DNA from: Hemileia vastatrix
Taxonomy: Eukaryota > Basidiomycota > Pucciniomycetes > Pucciniales > Zaghouaniaceae
DNA length: 64,000 bases
Reading direction: 5' to 3'
NCBI GenBank assembly: GCA_030280995.1
Contig: JASXTE010000002.1
Coordinates: forward strand, 29,524,683 to 29,588,682
Each line of letters starts with the position of its first letter. Position 1 is the stretch's first letter. Both the position numbers and the translations under genes were made by a program. A model generated the notes under the pieces. It searched no databases, was not told the DNA's origin, and saw nothing but the letters and a program-made list of their open reading frames with translations. Shown one piece after another: positions 47,145 to 58,011 of this stretch.

Positions 47145-48617
47145 TCAACGTTTTTCTTCTGAACCTTTGGATCCTTTGTAAACCGTATTCAAAAATACCT
47201 CTTTCTCTTTATCCACCTTTTTATTTAAATTCTCTAATTCTCCAACATATACACCATTCCTTAAATTACTACTATCCCACACTATGAATCCATCTTCCTC
47301 TACATACACCACATCTTCTTCTACCTCCTCTCTGCCGAATTTATCTACACCTTTTCCAACACCTTTATTAACATAAAAACTATTTTCCAGTTTATCCTCT
47401 TGGTGGAGGTCATCATCATCATAATCTAAACACAATAGTCCTGCCAGTTTAACCTCATGGGGGAGGTATGGAAAGTCTTCAGCTCCTTTAGTGCTGGCTT
47501 TGATAATAGGTATATCTTCATCGAACTCTTCTGAGTCTGAATCTTCTTCAGTGGGTGGTCTCCTTGATAAACCATCTGGCATAGTAAAAGTTTTGCCAGG
47601 CTTATGAACTAAATCAAACGAAAAATGTTGAATAAAAGCTACCCATCTCGTCATGGGTGCGTTCGGTAAACTTGGGGAATTAATCATCTGGATTAACAAT
47701 TTCGCATCCACTTGCAACTCAAAATGTTGCCCCCACAAAATATGCTGAAGTTTCTTCAGTATTTTTGCCACACCACATAATTCCAATTTTGGTTGAGAAT
47801 ATCTTAATTCGACCTCAGTAAATACTACAGATTCATACCTAACTGGCCTGATGTAACCAGCTTTATCCATCTGAGACAAAACCGCCCCAGCTGCAACCTG
47901 ACTTGAATCAACTGCTAAATAAATTCTACCAGCATCTTTTCCATAATCCAACTTGTGCAGGACTAAATCCATCCCCACAACCTCTTTCAACTTCACAAAC
48001 GCCTTCTCACACTCTTCATCCCACTCCCAGTTTGCATCCTTTCTCGTTAACCATCTCAATGGAGCTGCCAATGAAGAAAAGTCCTTGATAAACATTCTAA
48101 CATATACACAAACGCCTAAAAACCCTCTAACTTTGGTCGTATTCTTGGGTCTTGGCCAGGACTGAATTTTGTTAACTTTCTTCTTGGACATAATCCTACC
48201 CTCTCTACATACCACATGGCCTAATATTTCTAAGGCTGGAACACAACATGAAAATTTTGAACCTGAAATAGTTAAACCAGCCTCTTCAATTCGAAACAAG
48301 ATTCTTTCTAAAGTAATTGCAAACTCCCAAATTAATTTGCGTATCCCAGGATTCTCTTCCAACACCTGGTTATCATAGTCGGTTGTTGGTCCCTTAATTC
48401 CTCCATCATCTATAAAGATTCCAGCATATTGTGGAATTTCATCTTGAAGGATACAAGCCATCTGAGCTTGATAAACTGCAACCGAATTTGTTGCTCCTTG
48501 AGGTAATCCTGTTAACTGTAAACGTCCTAGTGGCGTATCGAATGTAGTGAGAGGCCTTGAGTCCGGATGTAACTCTCTCTCATCATATCCTCCGTAATAT
48601 CTCCCAATCCATAACAC
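47145..48617 (-). pseudogene. RT (C-terminal part) and RNase H of element H
   Basis: Minus strand, 490 codons in one frame. RT has TGLPQGATNSVAVYQ and the catalytic box GIFIDDGG (about 48402-48420; FIDD rather than YxDD, also in G). It then has ILGHVVCREGRIMS and the NTTKVRGFLG thumb block. RNase H has LAVDSSQVAAGAVLSQ, LELCGVAKILKKLQ and LQVDAK, with GKTFTMPDGLSRRP at its end. An acidic linker follows with two hairpin motifs (47389 and 47447) that encode LHQEDKLE and LPHEVKLAG. A one-base deletion near 48590 (GDIxGGYDERE in G) separates it from the upstream RT part. Confidence 0.88.
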
Positions 48618-49546
48618 ACTCTCCCTGCAAACGCTTCAACAAACTCCTCAGCACTAGGCAGTATCCCAGCATCCTTTATTGTAACCCTATTTAATTCCCT
48701 AAGATCATGAACAACTCTAAGCTTGCCATTCGGTTTCTTGATACAAAATACAGGACTAGAATAACTTGACGTTGATTGCTCATACAGTCCAGTGCGTATC
48801 CGTTCTCTGACAACTTCGATATAAGCTTCTTTCAATGCAGCCGGAATAGGAATTGGTTTCTGCTGCCACGGTTCATGACATACCACAGGAATCTTGTAAG
48901 GCTCCCCATAGGAATGCTTCAACACACCCCTCTCCTCTTCTACAAAAGCAATGGCCTTCTCTCGCTTGACCATCACATCCAACAACAACTTCTTCTCTTC
49001 TCCAGACAACCAACCATCTGGTCCAAAATTAACAACACCCAGTCTCTCAAAAGTGATTCTTGACGTCTCAGAAAATTCAGGCGGATTCTTTACCAAGGGA
49101 CTTTCATAAGGATCTCTTGATAACCTTGGTCTTCTCAAAGGTGGATTTAATTCAGCAGGTAGCGGTTCATTAATAGGTCGAACTTTATTTGCTACTTTCT
49201 TATATTTGGCTGCGTCCACATCTAAATAAGCTTGAGGTAAATCATTTACTTTTGTATTGCCATTAAAACTTTCATCAAATGAATCTTCTTCATCGCCAGA
49301 ATCAGAATAAGAAAAATTAGAAAAATATTTTATTTCATTTTTAAATTTTACCCTTTTCTCCTTTCCCTCGTCTAATTTATAAACAGATTTTCCAACACCT
49401 TTGCTTCCCTTATCCAACAGTAAATCACCCGTAAAGAAAGTTGGCAGTTTAACCTCTTGCTGGAGGTCCGGAATTGAATTTTCACAAAAATTATTTTTTT
49501 GTGTTTTAATTATACTGAGATTTTTTATTGGGTTTTGATGAGATAA

Positions 49547-49711
49547 TTGCAGTTTACCCTCTTGCTGGAGGTCCGTAATAGAAGGAGATAATTGCAGTTT
49601 AACCTCTTGCTGGAGGTCCGTAATAGAAGGAGATAATTGCAGTTTAACCTCTTGCTGGAGGTCCGTAATAGAAGGAGATAATTGCAGTTTAACCTCTTGC
49701 TGGAGGTAATC
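49547..49711 (-). repeat. 45-bp coding tandem repeats carrying the hairpin motif
   Basis: Four units in register with the pol frame. Each carries GACCTCCAGCAAGAGGTTAA and then ACTG on the sense strand, an ACCTC/GAGGT stem with loop CAGCAA. A fifth, separate copy lies at 49444-49468. The translated repeat is LQQEVKLQLSPSITD. Confidence 0.92.
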
Positions 49712-49962
49712 AAACATACCCTTCCAATTTTTATCCAACCTAATTTGGCCCATTTTGCCTTTTTCACCGTTTTTAAATTTAATAGAAAAACCGGGTAAAT
49801 CCAATAAACATATAGAAAAGTCCAAAACGTATTTGCACTCCAAAGTAATATTAACAGAAAATAATTGAGAATCCACTTGAATTATCTCCAAGTGAGCTGA
49901 CCTATTGCAATCCGGGATCTCATCCTGAGGAGAGATTACAACATTAGAGCGATCAGCCCCTG

Positions 49963-52572
49963 CTACCCCAAAAAATGAGGGCATTCATCCCTTTCCAACA
50001 AACATAATTCACCAGAAGCCGTCCGTTTAATATGCCGCTTCTTGGTGCAAAAACAACACTGGCACAGAGTAGTAATCCCTGGCCGTGTTTCCCAACCTTC
50101 ATCTCCAGGAGGCGCTAACCGCATATGTAACCTCCGCATATCTTCACCAGTGATCTCCAAACTAATCCCCATGCCAGCTTGATACCCTATCCTGGCCTCA
50201 AAATCCATCAAAAAAGGACCACCAAGAACAGTTTTGACTGCTCCTCTGGCCACATAAAAGTGAACCTTACCAACAGATCCACCAATGCCTAACCTGACAT
50301 GCTCAGCTGTACCCATCAGCTCTGTTGCATGCCCTCCAATACCTCTGAGGTTTCCCCCAGTTCCACTTTTAATTGGCAAGCCTATACTCGTCGCTTGCTC
50401 CAATGAAATTAAATTAATTTGAGACCCTGAATCGACCAAGGCCTTTACTTCTTTACCATGTAGAGTTACCACCAGGTAACCCAGGGGAGCGGAAAAATGT
50501 GTATCTACATCTTCCCCAAACTTTTCAGCATTTTCACAAATATATTCCACCTCTCCAGTGGAAACCCGACGCCTCGTCAAATGCTTCTTTTGCTTTTCAG
50601 CAAGCGCCGGACTAATCGTAAATAACTCCCCCAAAGATAAGGGAATCTGAAGTTGATTCACCCTATTCAAAACTGCGTCCATCGCATTAGCTTGACCAGA
50701 AACTACTGGCCGCTCATACTGGACCTTTGATTTAACAACCTTGGCCCTGGGTACCTCTTGAGGTCCAACCGAGCCATCTTCACCCCCCATTATAACATCT
50801 TCACTTTCTATAACCCTAACTCCGTCACCAGCTTCTTGCACTAATCCTGATCCATTGCTAGTCCTTCTTACACCCTCCATTGGGATGGGACCGCTAAAAC
50901 TTGGTCTGGGTAGAGACGCCAACGGTACGTCCTCCTCAGAATCCGAATCATCCTCTGGCATAGGCTCACCATTTAAATCAAACTTGCCATAACTAGGGGG
51001 CCCCATATCAGCAATCCCCTTCTGCATTTTATATAATTCGTCCTTAGAGTAAGGGTTCAATTTGTTGGCGGCAGTTTGAGCACTAGAATTCTTGTCCTTA
51101 GAGTAAGGGTTCAATTTGTTATTGGCCTTGCCAGGATTAGCCCTCAATTGGCTCTGAATGCTACTTTTCGCCTTAGTAGCAGCTGCTCTTCTAGCAGCAT
51201 TAACATCGTATTCGCCAGCCATACAGCTACCCTCCACCTGGGCAACCGTCGCCAGCTCTAAACCACCAAAAGAAGTAGAAAATGTGGCTTTACTGACCTC
51301 TTTCTCCTTTCCCTTGTCAGCTTTACCACCATTACCATTACCATTTTTGCCACTCTTGGAATTAACATCTTCATCTGTCACCTCTTCAAATCTGGCTCTC
51401 CTTTCAGCCGTTAAACTTCTTCTGACCAAATCAGAAGGAGACTGTCCATCACTGGGCTTGATGAACGAACCATCAGGAAATTTATAAACTTTACCATCAA
51501 AAAGAACTCGCCCAGCATCCATATCCTTATCAAGAGCAAAACTAACTGTTGCTCTGTGCCCCCTCCTATTACAATAATAGCACACCTTTGGCTCATCATA
51601 GCCACCTCTATATCCATTACCACCATTCCCACCATTTCTCCCATTGCCTGGGAAGCGGTTACCGTTGTTATTGCCATTATAATTTTGGGGTTCATAACCT
51701 CTGGACTGATAAGAAGTCGACGTCGACGAAGAAGCGATTGGGGCCTTGTTGGCCTTCTGAGTCTCTTGAACAAATATTTTTAATTGTTTCGTTAAATCGG
51801 CCAAGTGATTGACCATCTTATTATCTACATTACCCTCAACTTTAGCAGCAGGTAATCCCATTTGAGCCTTCTTGGCCTCCTGGGCTTTGACCATAATATC
51901 GTTGTTTTCGGCCAAAACTTCGCTAACCTTGCTAACATATTGAGTGCATGACTCTTGATATTTGTCCAACGCCAATAACTTTAGATGGGCTTGAATGTTG
52001 TCCTTGATAACCTCCAGAGCCGGCAGTTTCTGCTCACCATTAGGCAGTTCCTTCATCAAATCTTTTCTTGAAAGATCCTTCAAGACGTCCATACGAATAT
52101 CCCTGCTACATGCTGTCCAAAACAAATCTTTTGCTTGGTTCTCATGCACTAACTCGTCCACCAGTATGAGATATTCCACCACTTCATCAAACTGAACACA
52201 GAGCTTTTTGAAGTCAGCCATAGAAGAAACACCACCTTTTGCTTGCCAGTCTCCAACAATTTTATTGAGGTCCATCATAGTAAACCTAACACCCTATCTA
52301 TCGACCATAGCTTTAGAAAGCTTAACCCAATCCTTGTCCTTGAATGCCTGCATAGCAATAACCTCTTTTTCCACCTCCCTATCAGCAATAAAAAACCTAA
52401 CTTGCTTCACCATATCCACATGGGAAGCACCATCAACAGCAGCAGCAGCTTCATACCTGCTAATGAACCATTTAACCTCCTCCCCATCAAGCTTTGGGCC
52501 ATCCCAAGAAACAATTCTAACTGAGGGAGTAAGAGGGTTAGAAGATCCAGAAGCAACAGCAGAAGAAGACAT
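49963..52572 (-). pseudogene. Gag-protease of element H
   Basis: Minus strand, starting MSSSAVASGS at 52572. The gag matrix/capsid-like part has WDGPKLDGEEVKWFISRYE and DMVKQVRFF. An in-frame TAG at 52294 replaces the Trp of MVDRWGV seen in G; afterwards 771 codons are open. An Asn/Gly-rich stretch precedes the knuckle CYYCNRRGHRATVS (about 51545-51587), where the fourth ligand Cys is Ser (C in G). Acidic region DSDSEEDVPLASLP; protease ALVDSGSQINLI (about 50420-50440) with a complete DSG triad. It ends ECPHFLG at 49963, overlapping pol by 22 bp. Gag and protease are one protein, Pol follows by frameshift. Confidence 0.9.
49969..49975 (-). promoter_or_regulatory. -1 ribosomal frameshift heptamer, gag to pol (H)
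   Basis: Sense strand T TTT TTG in the gag frame, followed by GGG and the gag stop TAG (49963-49965). A -1 slip here enters the pol frame (FGVAGAD...). The X XXY YYZ form is canonical. Element G has T TTT TTA at the homologous site. Confidence 0.8.
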
Positions 52573-52729
52573 CCCAATAAGTAATGAAAAGCGTTAACAA
52601 TCGATAAAATAACAAGCCTCTTGCAGGCCAATAACAAAGATCCAATTAGAGTTCCAGAAAATAAGCCTCTTGCAGGCTAATAACATTCTTGATCCAAGTA
52701 AGTCTTTAAAGAAAGCTAGAGAAATCGAA

Positions 52730-52746
52730 CCCCACGTTGGGCGCCA
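52730..52746 (-). other. Primer-binding site of element H
   Basis: TGGCGCCCAACGTGGGG on the minus strand, two bases after the LTR end. The identical 17 bases lie at the same place in element G (55544-55560). This identity, in elements otherwise clearly diverged, marks a tRNA complement; I do not name the tRNA. Confidence 0.85.
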
Positions 52747-52748
52747 AC

Positions 52749-53898
52749 TATGGTAAGGTAAACTCTTACAGTCGCCTTGCTGTAAGCAGAATCCAGAGGA
52801 GATATGTGGATTTAGCTGAAAACCCCGTCCTTCCAATAAAAATAACAAAATGGGTGTTCTAAATCACTAAGCTAACCAAACTACTTAGATCTGATTGATA
52901 AAAATAATGAAACTCTAAAATATTTAACGCTTATTGAGATTTAAAGAAAGTGGCTGTTGATAAAAGAAATACTGATAACAACAATTAAGGTGTACCAGTG
53001 AAAGATCTGTAAAGATTGACTTTTATGTTTTTATAATAATTTGAATTTTTATGAGACAGCAATAATCAAGTCCCAGCGACGAAGACCTTTCTAAAGATAC
53101 CCTATATGAAGTGTGATTTAAATTGTTGAATTGTATTTCTAAAATGTTATGTAAAAATAATAAATGTTATAAGGGTATTATAACTTATTTAATTTGTTTA
53201 GTAATAAAAAATGAGACCGTGGTGGTTAATGATTAAGCTGTATGATCTGTCCCCCCTTCTCAATTTCGAGTTTGAGAAGCGCTTAAGTATTCCTAGTCAC
53301 GTGCCTAAGTTTTCCCCTCCAGAGCTCTTCCAGAGTCAATCCGGAGCCCGTATGGAGCCGGAACGGAGTCCGTACGGAGTCCGTACGGAGTCCGTACGGA
53401 GTCAAAACGGAGTCCGTCCGGACTTCGGGACTCAATTAGAACCTTAAAACTATAATAAAAAATCTAGAAAAATTACACATAATAGAGCTACTTCCCCTTT
53501 ACATACCAAAGAAATTTTCGTAGTCTGCGCAGCTCTAATTACCCCGTGAAAATTTATCAAAGTTAAGTAATTTTTGAAAACGTAAATATTTCTATAAAAC
53601 TTTAAAATTCATTTAAAAATATAAGAAAAATAGTAAAAATTCTGGGAAAATTTCCCAAGGTTCTTGAGTGACTTGACTTGATACTTATAAATTTTTCAGA
53701 CCGTAAAAATAAGTTTTCTCCGTAAAATAAATTGTATTTGTATAGGCATTCGTTCGTGACCAATTTCTTCATATTTTAAACTCCAATAAATTAAATAAAA
53801 CCCTTTTATATATAAAAAAAAATAATAACACCAATCTTGCACGCCGTAATAACTCCATTTACATATTTAGGTGCCGTACTAAACTTTAGGCTACCACA
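52749..53898 (-). repeat. 5' LTR of element H
   Basis: 1150 bp, TGTGGTAGCC to TTACCATA on the minus strand. The 15-bp length excess over the 3' LTR is explained by one extra 11-mer, three bases near 52975 and one A near 53820. The 11-mer array (GTACGGAGTCC type) lies at 53341-53426. Confidence 0.92.
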
Positions 53899-54007
53899 GC
53901 GAGAGCTTATACCTTCATTATTAATTCATAAGGTAAACTTTATCCTCAATTCTATTCAGGATATAAGCAAGTGCTTATAACTTCATTATTATTTCCTAAG
54001 TCTTACA
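53899..54007 (+). repeat. 5' LTR of copia element M, second part
   Basis: Begins with the right gcga copy and ends TTACA, complementary in form to the TGTAA start at 41316. It repeats the GGTAAACTTTATC..CAGGATATAAGC stretch found left of element H. A leader with TATGAGACCAGG follows, where a copia primer site is expected. Confidence 0.72.
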
Positions 54008-54447
54008 GATTATGAGACCAGGTTATACCTGCTAAAGCCCAGAAATTTATTACTTGCACTTCATTCTCATGCAACCCACTACTGCTTCCTTCAACGATAT
54101 GTCCCTTACTAATGGTATAACTATCCTTAACAAGGAAAATTACCAACTATGGTCTTATTGAATGCCCAGTCTTTTTCTACAACAAAACACCTTTGATATT
54201 GTTGTTTTAAATCAGGCTCCTCCTGAAAATGACAAAACAAAACTTGAAAGCTATTGCCTTCATTTTCAAAAAGCTCTAGGGGTCATTACTCAATTCATTG
54301 ACTCCTATCATCTGCAGTGTTTTCTTAATGCACATACTGAAAGCCATCCTCATCTTTTATGGAAAGCTCTTTCCGACCAATATCATTCTTCCAGCGAATC
54401 TAACCAAATGTGTGTCTTTCAAAATTTTGCACTTGTCTCGTACCCGG
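54008..54447 (+). pseudogene. Start of copia gag, element M
   Basis: ATG at 54070 (MQPTTASFNDM). It reads ITILNKENYQLWSY, then a TGA where the usual Trp-Met follows, then MPSLFLQQNTFDIV and LLWKALSDQYHSSSESN, the typical copia gag pattern of a W..M block and an LW..L..QY block. It is cut at 54447 by the LTR of element G. The rest of M lies beyond the window, after G. Confidence 0.8.
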
Positions 54448-55539
54448 TGTGGTCTTCCAACATTGGCAGGGGCCTTTGTTGTGTGATTTGGCGCGGTTTG
54501 TGCATGTCTTAATTGACATCTGTTAATGAATTGGGTATTTTTCTGGTTTTATTCCGTGGATATTGGGTCTGCAGGTATGTGGGTACTATCATTGGATAGC
54601 CCTGGTTTTTCTCTATATTTTATGTTTTGTAGACATTTTTCATATTCTGTGTTTTAAGGGGTCATTTCCTCATTTTTCATTTATAAAAGATTGCTGTTTA
54701 ATTTTTTTTTTTGTGTTTTACGGGCTAACCTTAAGTCTTAGGGTTAAGTGCTTAGTACCATTGGATAGAGCTAATTTTTCTCTATATTTCATGTCCCAAT
54801 GTTGTTATAGTGAAATTCCGTGTTTTAAAGGTTTTAGTAGTTGTAGCTAATTTTTCTAAGTAGATTAGTGGTTTTTATTGGTTTTCTGGCTTCAGGGAGG
54901 CCAGGCCGCTTCAGGCGGCATCTCCGACATCGGGCGGCCCGCCCGCCTCTGTTTTAGGAGGTTGGGGAGCGCTCCAGGAGGGTTTTTTATGCAATTTGGC
55001 GGGTACAGGTGCCAGATTGGTGGGTGCGCATGGGCTCTTAGTTAGTGGTCTGTGTATACATAGTGAATAAGACAGTTTGGGGCAACCTTAATCATCATAC
55101 AACCATCCGGAGGTGATCTCATTGTTCCTCACTCAGTTTTCATTGTTTTCTGGCCACAATTGGCTGTGTTTGTTGCAAGTAAGTTCTTCATTTAACTTAA
55201 CTTTGGTAACTGTTTTCTCTGTTATAGTCTTGCAAGCTATAGTAAGTATTATTGCTGTCTCTGGTGTGGATTTGCACCCTACATCAAGTATCTTTGCTGT
55301 CTCTGGTGTGGACTTTGTTCTACATTTCAGTTCTTTGGTCTGGTAGTCTATCTGGGGAATACTTTCTTGGCTCATCAAGCAGTCAAGTGTGTTTAAAAGG
55401 AGCTTTAGCAAACAGGAACCAACTTACTTTAGCAAGTAAATCTCACTCTATTTTTCTAAAGGGACAGGGGATTTTCTCTCTGGTTTTTCTCCAACTCCCT
55501 TGGTCAAGGCCTATAGCTAATACTATAGGATTGTCTACA
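54448..55539 (+). repeat. 5' LTR of element G (F type)
   Basis: 1092 bp from TGTGGTCTTCC to TTGTCTACA. Truncated relatives lie at 18323, 18768-19049 (minus) and 38320. It has a GC-rich inner block at 54890-54990, in contrast to its AT-rich surroundings. Confidence 0.88.
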
Positions 55540-55543
55540 TTTC

Positions 55544-55560
55544 TGGCGCCCAACGTGGGG
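55544..55560 (+). other. Primer-binding site of element G
   Basis: TGGCGCCCAACGTGGGG, four bases after the LTR. Identical to the site in H. Confidence 0.85.
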
Positions 55561-55630
55561 TAGAACTTTCTAGTTCTTTGGAATCTCTGTTCTCTTTGGT
55601 TGGCTCTTTTTGGTGTTTTGGTCAGGAGGA

Positions 55631-58011
55631 ATGGCTTCTGGTTCTGCTATTCCTGTGGTGACTGTCAGTGGGGGGGATGGTCCTCCTTCTGTGATGGTTA
55701 GGGAGTGTGTGAGAATTAAAACTTGGGATGGTACCAAGTTTAATGGGGAGGATGTCAAGTGGTTTCTAGAGAAGTATGAAACTTCTTCTGGAGTAGATGG
55801 TTCTTCCTACCTGGACATGGTGAAGCAGATTATCTTCTTCATTGGTGATAGGTCAGTGGAGAAGGAGATTGTGGCCATGTCTGGCTACAAGAAGGGGGAT
55901 TGGAAATTGTTGTGTAGGGAAATGGTGGATAGATGGGGTGTCAGGTTCACTATGGTGGATCTGAACAAGGTTTTCAGTGAATGGCAATCTTATGGTGGTG
56001 TTGGTAACTTACATAGTTACAGGAAGTTTCTGCTACAGTTTGATCCTGTGGTGGAATACTTGGTGGAAGTGGAGGATCTGGCACATGAAAATGCTGCCAA
56101 AGATGTTTTTTGGTCTGCCCTGGCTAGAGATGTCAGGATGGATGTGTTGAAGGAGCTGTCAAGAAAGGAATTGATGAAGACTCTTTCTAATGGGGAGCAG
56201 AAGTTGCCTGCCTTGGATAAGGTGAAGGAGGCTTTTGAGGCCCATTTGAAGTTATTGGCTGTGGACATCTATCAGGAGGGGTGTGCCAAGTATGTCAGCA
56301 AAGTCAGTGAGGCTTTGGCTTAAGAGGAAGTTAGGGAGAGGAAGGAGGAGAAAAATTTGGTGCAGGTTCCCAAACAGGAGAGGGACCCAATGGTGGAGCA
56401 GTTGGCTGATCTTACAAAGCAGCTGCACATTTTTGTTCAGGAGGCCAAGAAGGTTAATAAGGCACCTTCTCAGCCTAGAGATTTTGAAAGGAGGGCTGGT
56501 AGGAGTGATCCTTGGGTTTGCTCTTATTGCAGTAGGAGGGGGCACAGGTCCGATGATTGTTGGGAATTGAACAGAGATTTGTCTGAAGGAAAAGTGGAGT
56601 TTGATGGCAGTGTTTTTAAGTTCCCTGACGGTTCTTTTGTGAAGCCCAGTGAGGTGCAGACTCCTGTGGATTTGGTCAGGAGAAGGGGTGGTCTCAATCA
56701 AATGAGGCCAAGGTTTGAGGAGATTCCTGATCAGGGGAAGTCTTCTGTTAAGGTAGATGAGGACGTCAAAGGAAAGGGGAAGGAGGTCAATAAGGTCTCT
56801 TTTCTACTTCCTTTTGTGGTTTGGAGTTGTATTCTTGTGGTGGACAGTCAAGTGGTGAATGCTTGGCTGGTGTTTATGATGTGGAAGCAGGAAAGGTGGA
56901 AAGGCCAAAGAGCAGTTCTCAGGCCCAACCAAAGCCAAATTCTTCAAAGGGGGATCCTAAGCTGAGTGCAGCTAGGAAAAGGTACAGAAAAGAGGAGCTG
57001 TACAAGATGCAGAAGGGTATCGCTGATATCAGCCCCCCTAGTTTTGGCGCATTGGATCTGAATGGTGATCTAATTCCAATGGAGGTGGATTCTGACTCTG
57101 AGGAGGATGTCCCTTTGGCTTCATTACCAAAGCCCGCTGGAGTAAGAGTTTTTGGTGAGGGATCTGGTTTGGTTCCTGTTAATGGTAAATCTGTTGGTGG
57201 TTCTGGTCCTCAAGAAGCTTCTAGGACCATGATGGTGAAGCAAGGAGCTCACTTTGAGAGGCCAGTAGTGTCTGGTCAAGTTAATGTTATGGACTCTGTC
57301 CTGGAAAGGATGAATCAGGGTCAGGTTTCCCTATCTTATGGGGAATTGTATGGTATTAGTCCAGGGTTGGCTGATAGACAGAAAAAGTTGTTGACCAGGA
57401 GAAGAGTTTCTTCTGGTGAGGTAGAATACATTTGTGATTCTGCTGAAAAGTTTGGTGAGGGGTTGGAAACTCATTTTTCTGCTCCTCTGGGATATGTCAA
57501 TGTCACTCTGAATGGCAGGGAGGCAAGGGCATTGGTGGATTCAGGGTCTCAGATAAACCTGATTTCTTTGTTTGAGGCAACTCATATGGGCCTCCCCATC
57601 AAAACTGGTATTGGTGGGAATTTGAGAGGGATCGGTGGCCATGTCACTGAATTGGTTGGAACTTCAGAGTTTGTGAAGTTAGATGTTGGAGGAGCCTCAG
57701 GGAAGGTTCATTTTTACATTGCTAAAGGTAATGTAAAAGCAGTTTTAGGTGGGCCATTCTTGATGGATTTTCAGGCAAGAATTGGTTATCAATTTGATTT
57801 GGGAATCAGTTTGGAGTTGACTGTTGAAGACAAAAGGAGGCTTCACATGAGGTTATCATCCCCTGGAGAAGATGGTTGGGAGACCAGGCCTGGTTTATCT
57901 TCAATGCGCAAGTGCATGGAATGTTTCAGGAGAAGGAAGGAAGTGGGTGCTGACTCTGGTTTTTTGGAGTGCGGCTCAGGCTCTATTGAGAGTCTTTCTT
58001 TTTTAGAGTAA
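55631..58011 (+). pseudogene. Gag-protease of element G
   Basis: ATG at 55631 (MASGSAIPVV). Gag has WDGTKFNGEDVKWFLEKYE, LDMVKQIIFF and MVDRWGVRFTMVDLN. A TAA at 56321 interrupts. The knuckle CSYCSRRGHRSDDC (about 56519-56560) is complete (CX2CX4HX4C). A frame change near 56815 leads to the second part. The acidic DSDSEEDVPLASLP block is shared with H. Protease has ALVDSGSQINLISL (about 57530-57560). It ends SLSFLE at 58011, two codons after the slippery heptamer. Apart from the stop and one frameshift it parallels H throughout. Confidence 0.88.
57999..58005 (+). promoter_or_regulatory. -1 ribosomal frameshift heptamer, gag to pol (G)
   Basis: T TTT TTA in the gag frame, then GAG and TAA. 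The -1 frame reads FRVMRADHPSAMTSPQDEE, homologous to the Pol start of H. A short AGGG/CCCT stem begins eight bases downstream; H has AGGG/CUCU there (one G-U). Confidence 0.82.

Larger units (their letters stand above)
48590..49984 (-). pseudogene. N-terminal part of Pol of element H
   Basis: Begins in the -1 frame of gag at the slippery site. N-terminal region: SPQDEIPDCNRSAHLEI, then a repeat zone of LQQEVKLQLSPSITD (four 15-codon units plus a fifth diverged copy), an acidic stretch, then NPPLRRPRLSRDPYESPLVK and the RT fingers (SSYSSPVFCIKKPNGKLRVV, HDLRELNRVTI). It runs out of frame at about 48590 after CYGLGDI. The segment before RT has no known domain; G has a shorter version with two repeat-type motifs located elsewhere. 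Confidence 0.85.
41679..53898 (-). mobile_element. Ty3-type element H, full length
   Basis: 12.2-kb minus-strand element. It has a 5' LTR (52749-53898), a 17-base primer site, Gag-protease, Pol in the -1 frame, a 2.9-kb untranslated 3' region rich in hairpins, a polypurine tract and a 3' LTR (41679-42813), flanked by gcga duplications. LTRs differ mainly by one short-repeat unit and a few bases. No chromodomain. Three lesions block it: TAG in gag (52294), a one-base deletion in RT (about 48590) and TGA before integrase (47145). It lies inside the LTR of copia M. Confidence 0.93.

Noticed and set aside
51411..52637. Several long ORFs on both strands opposite the gag of H
   Set aside because: They are shadows of the gag-protease frame; no motifs, and their relatives are absent from element G.
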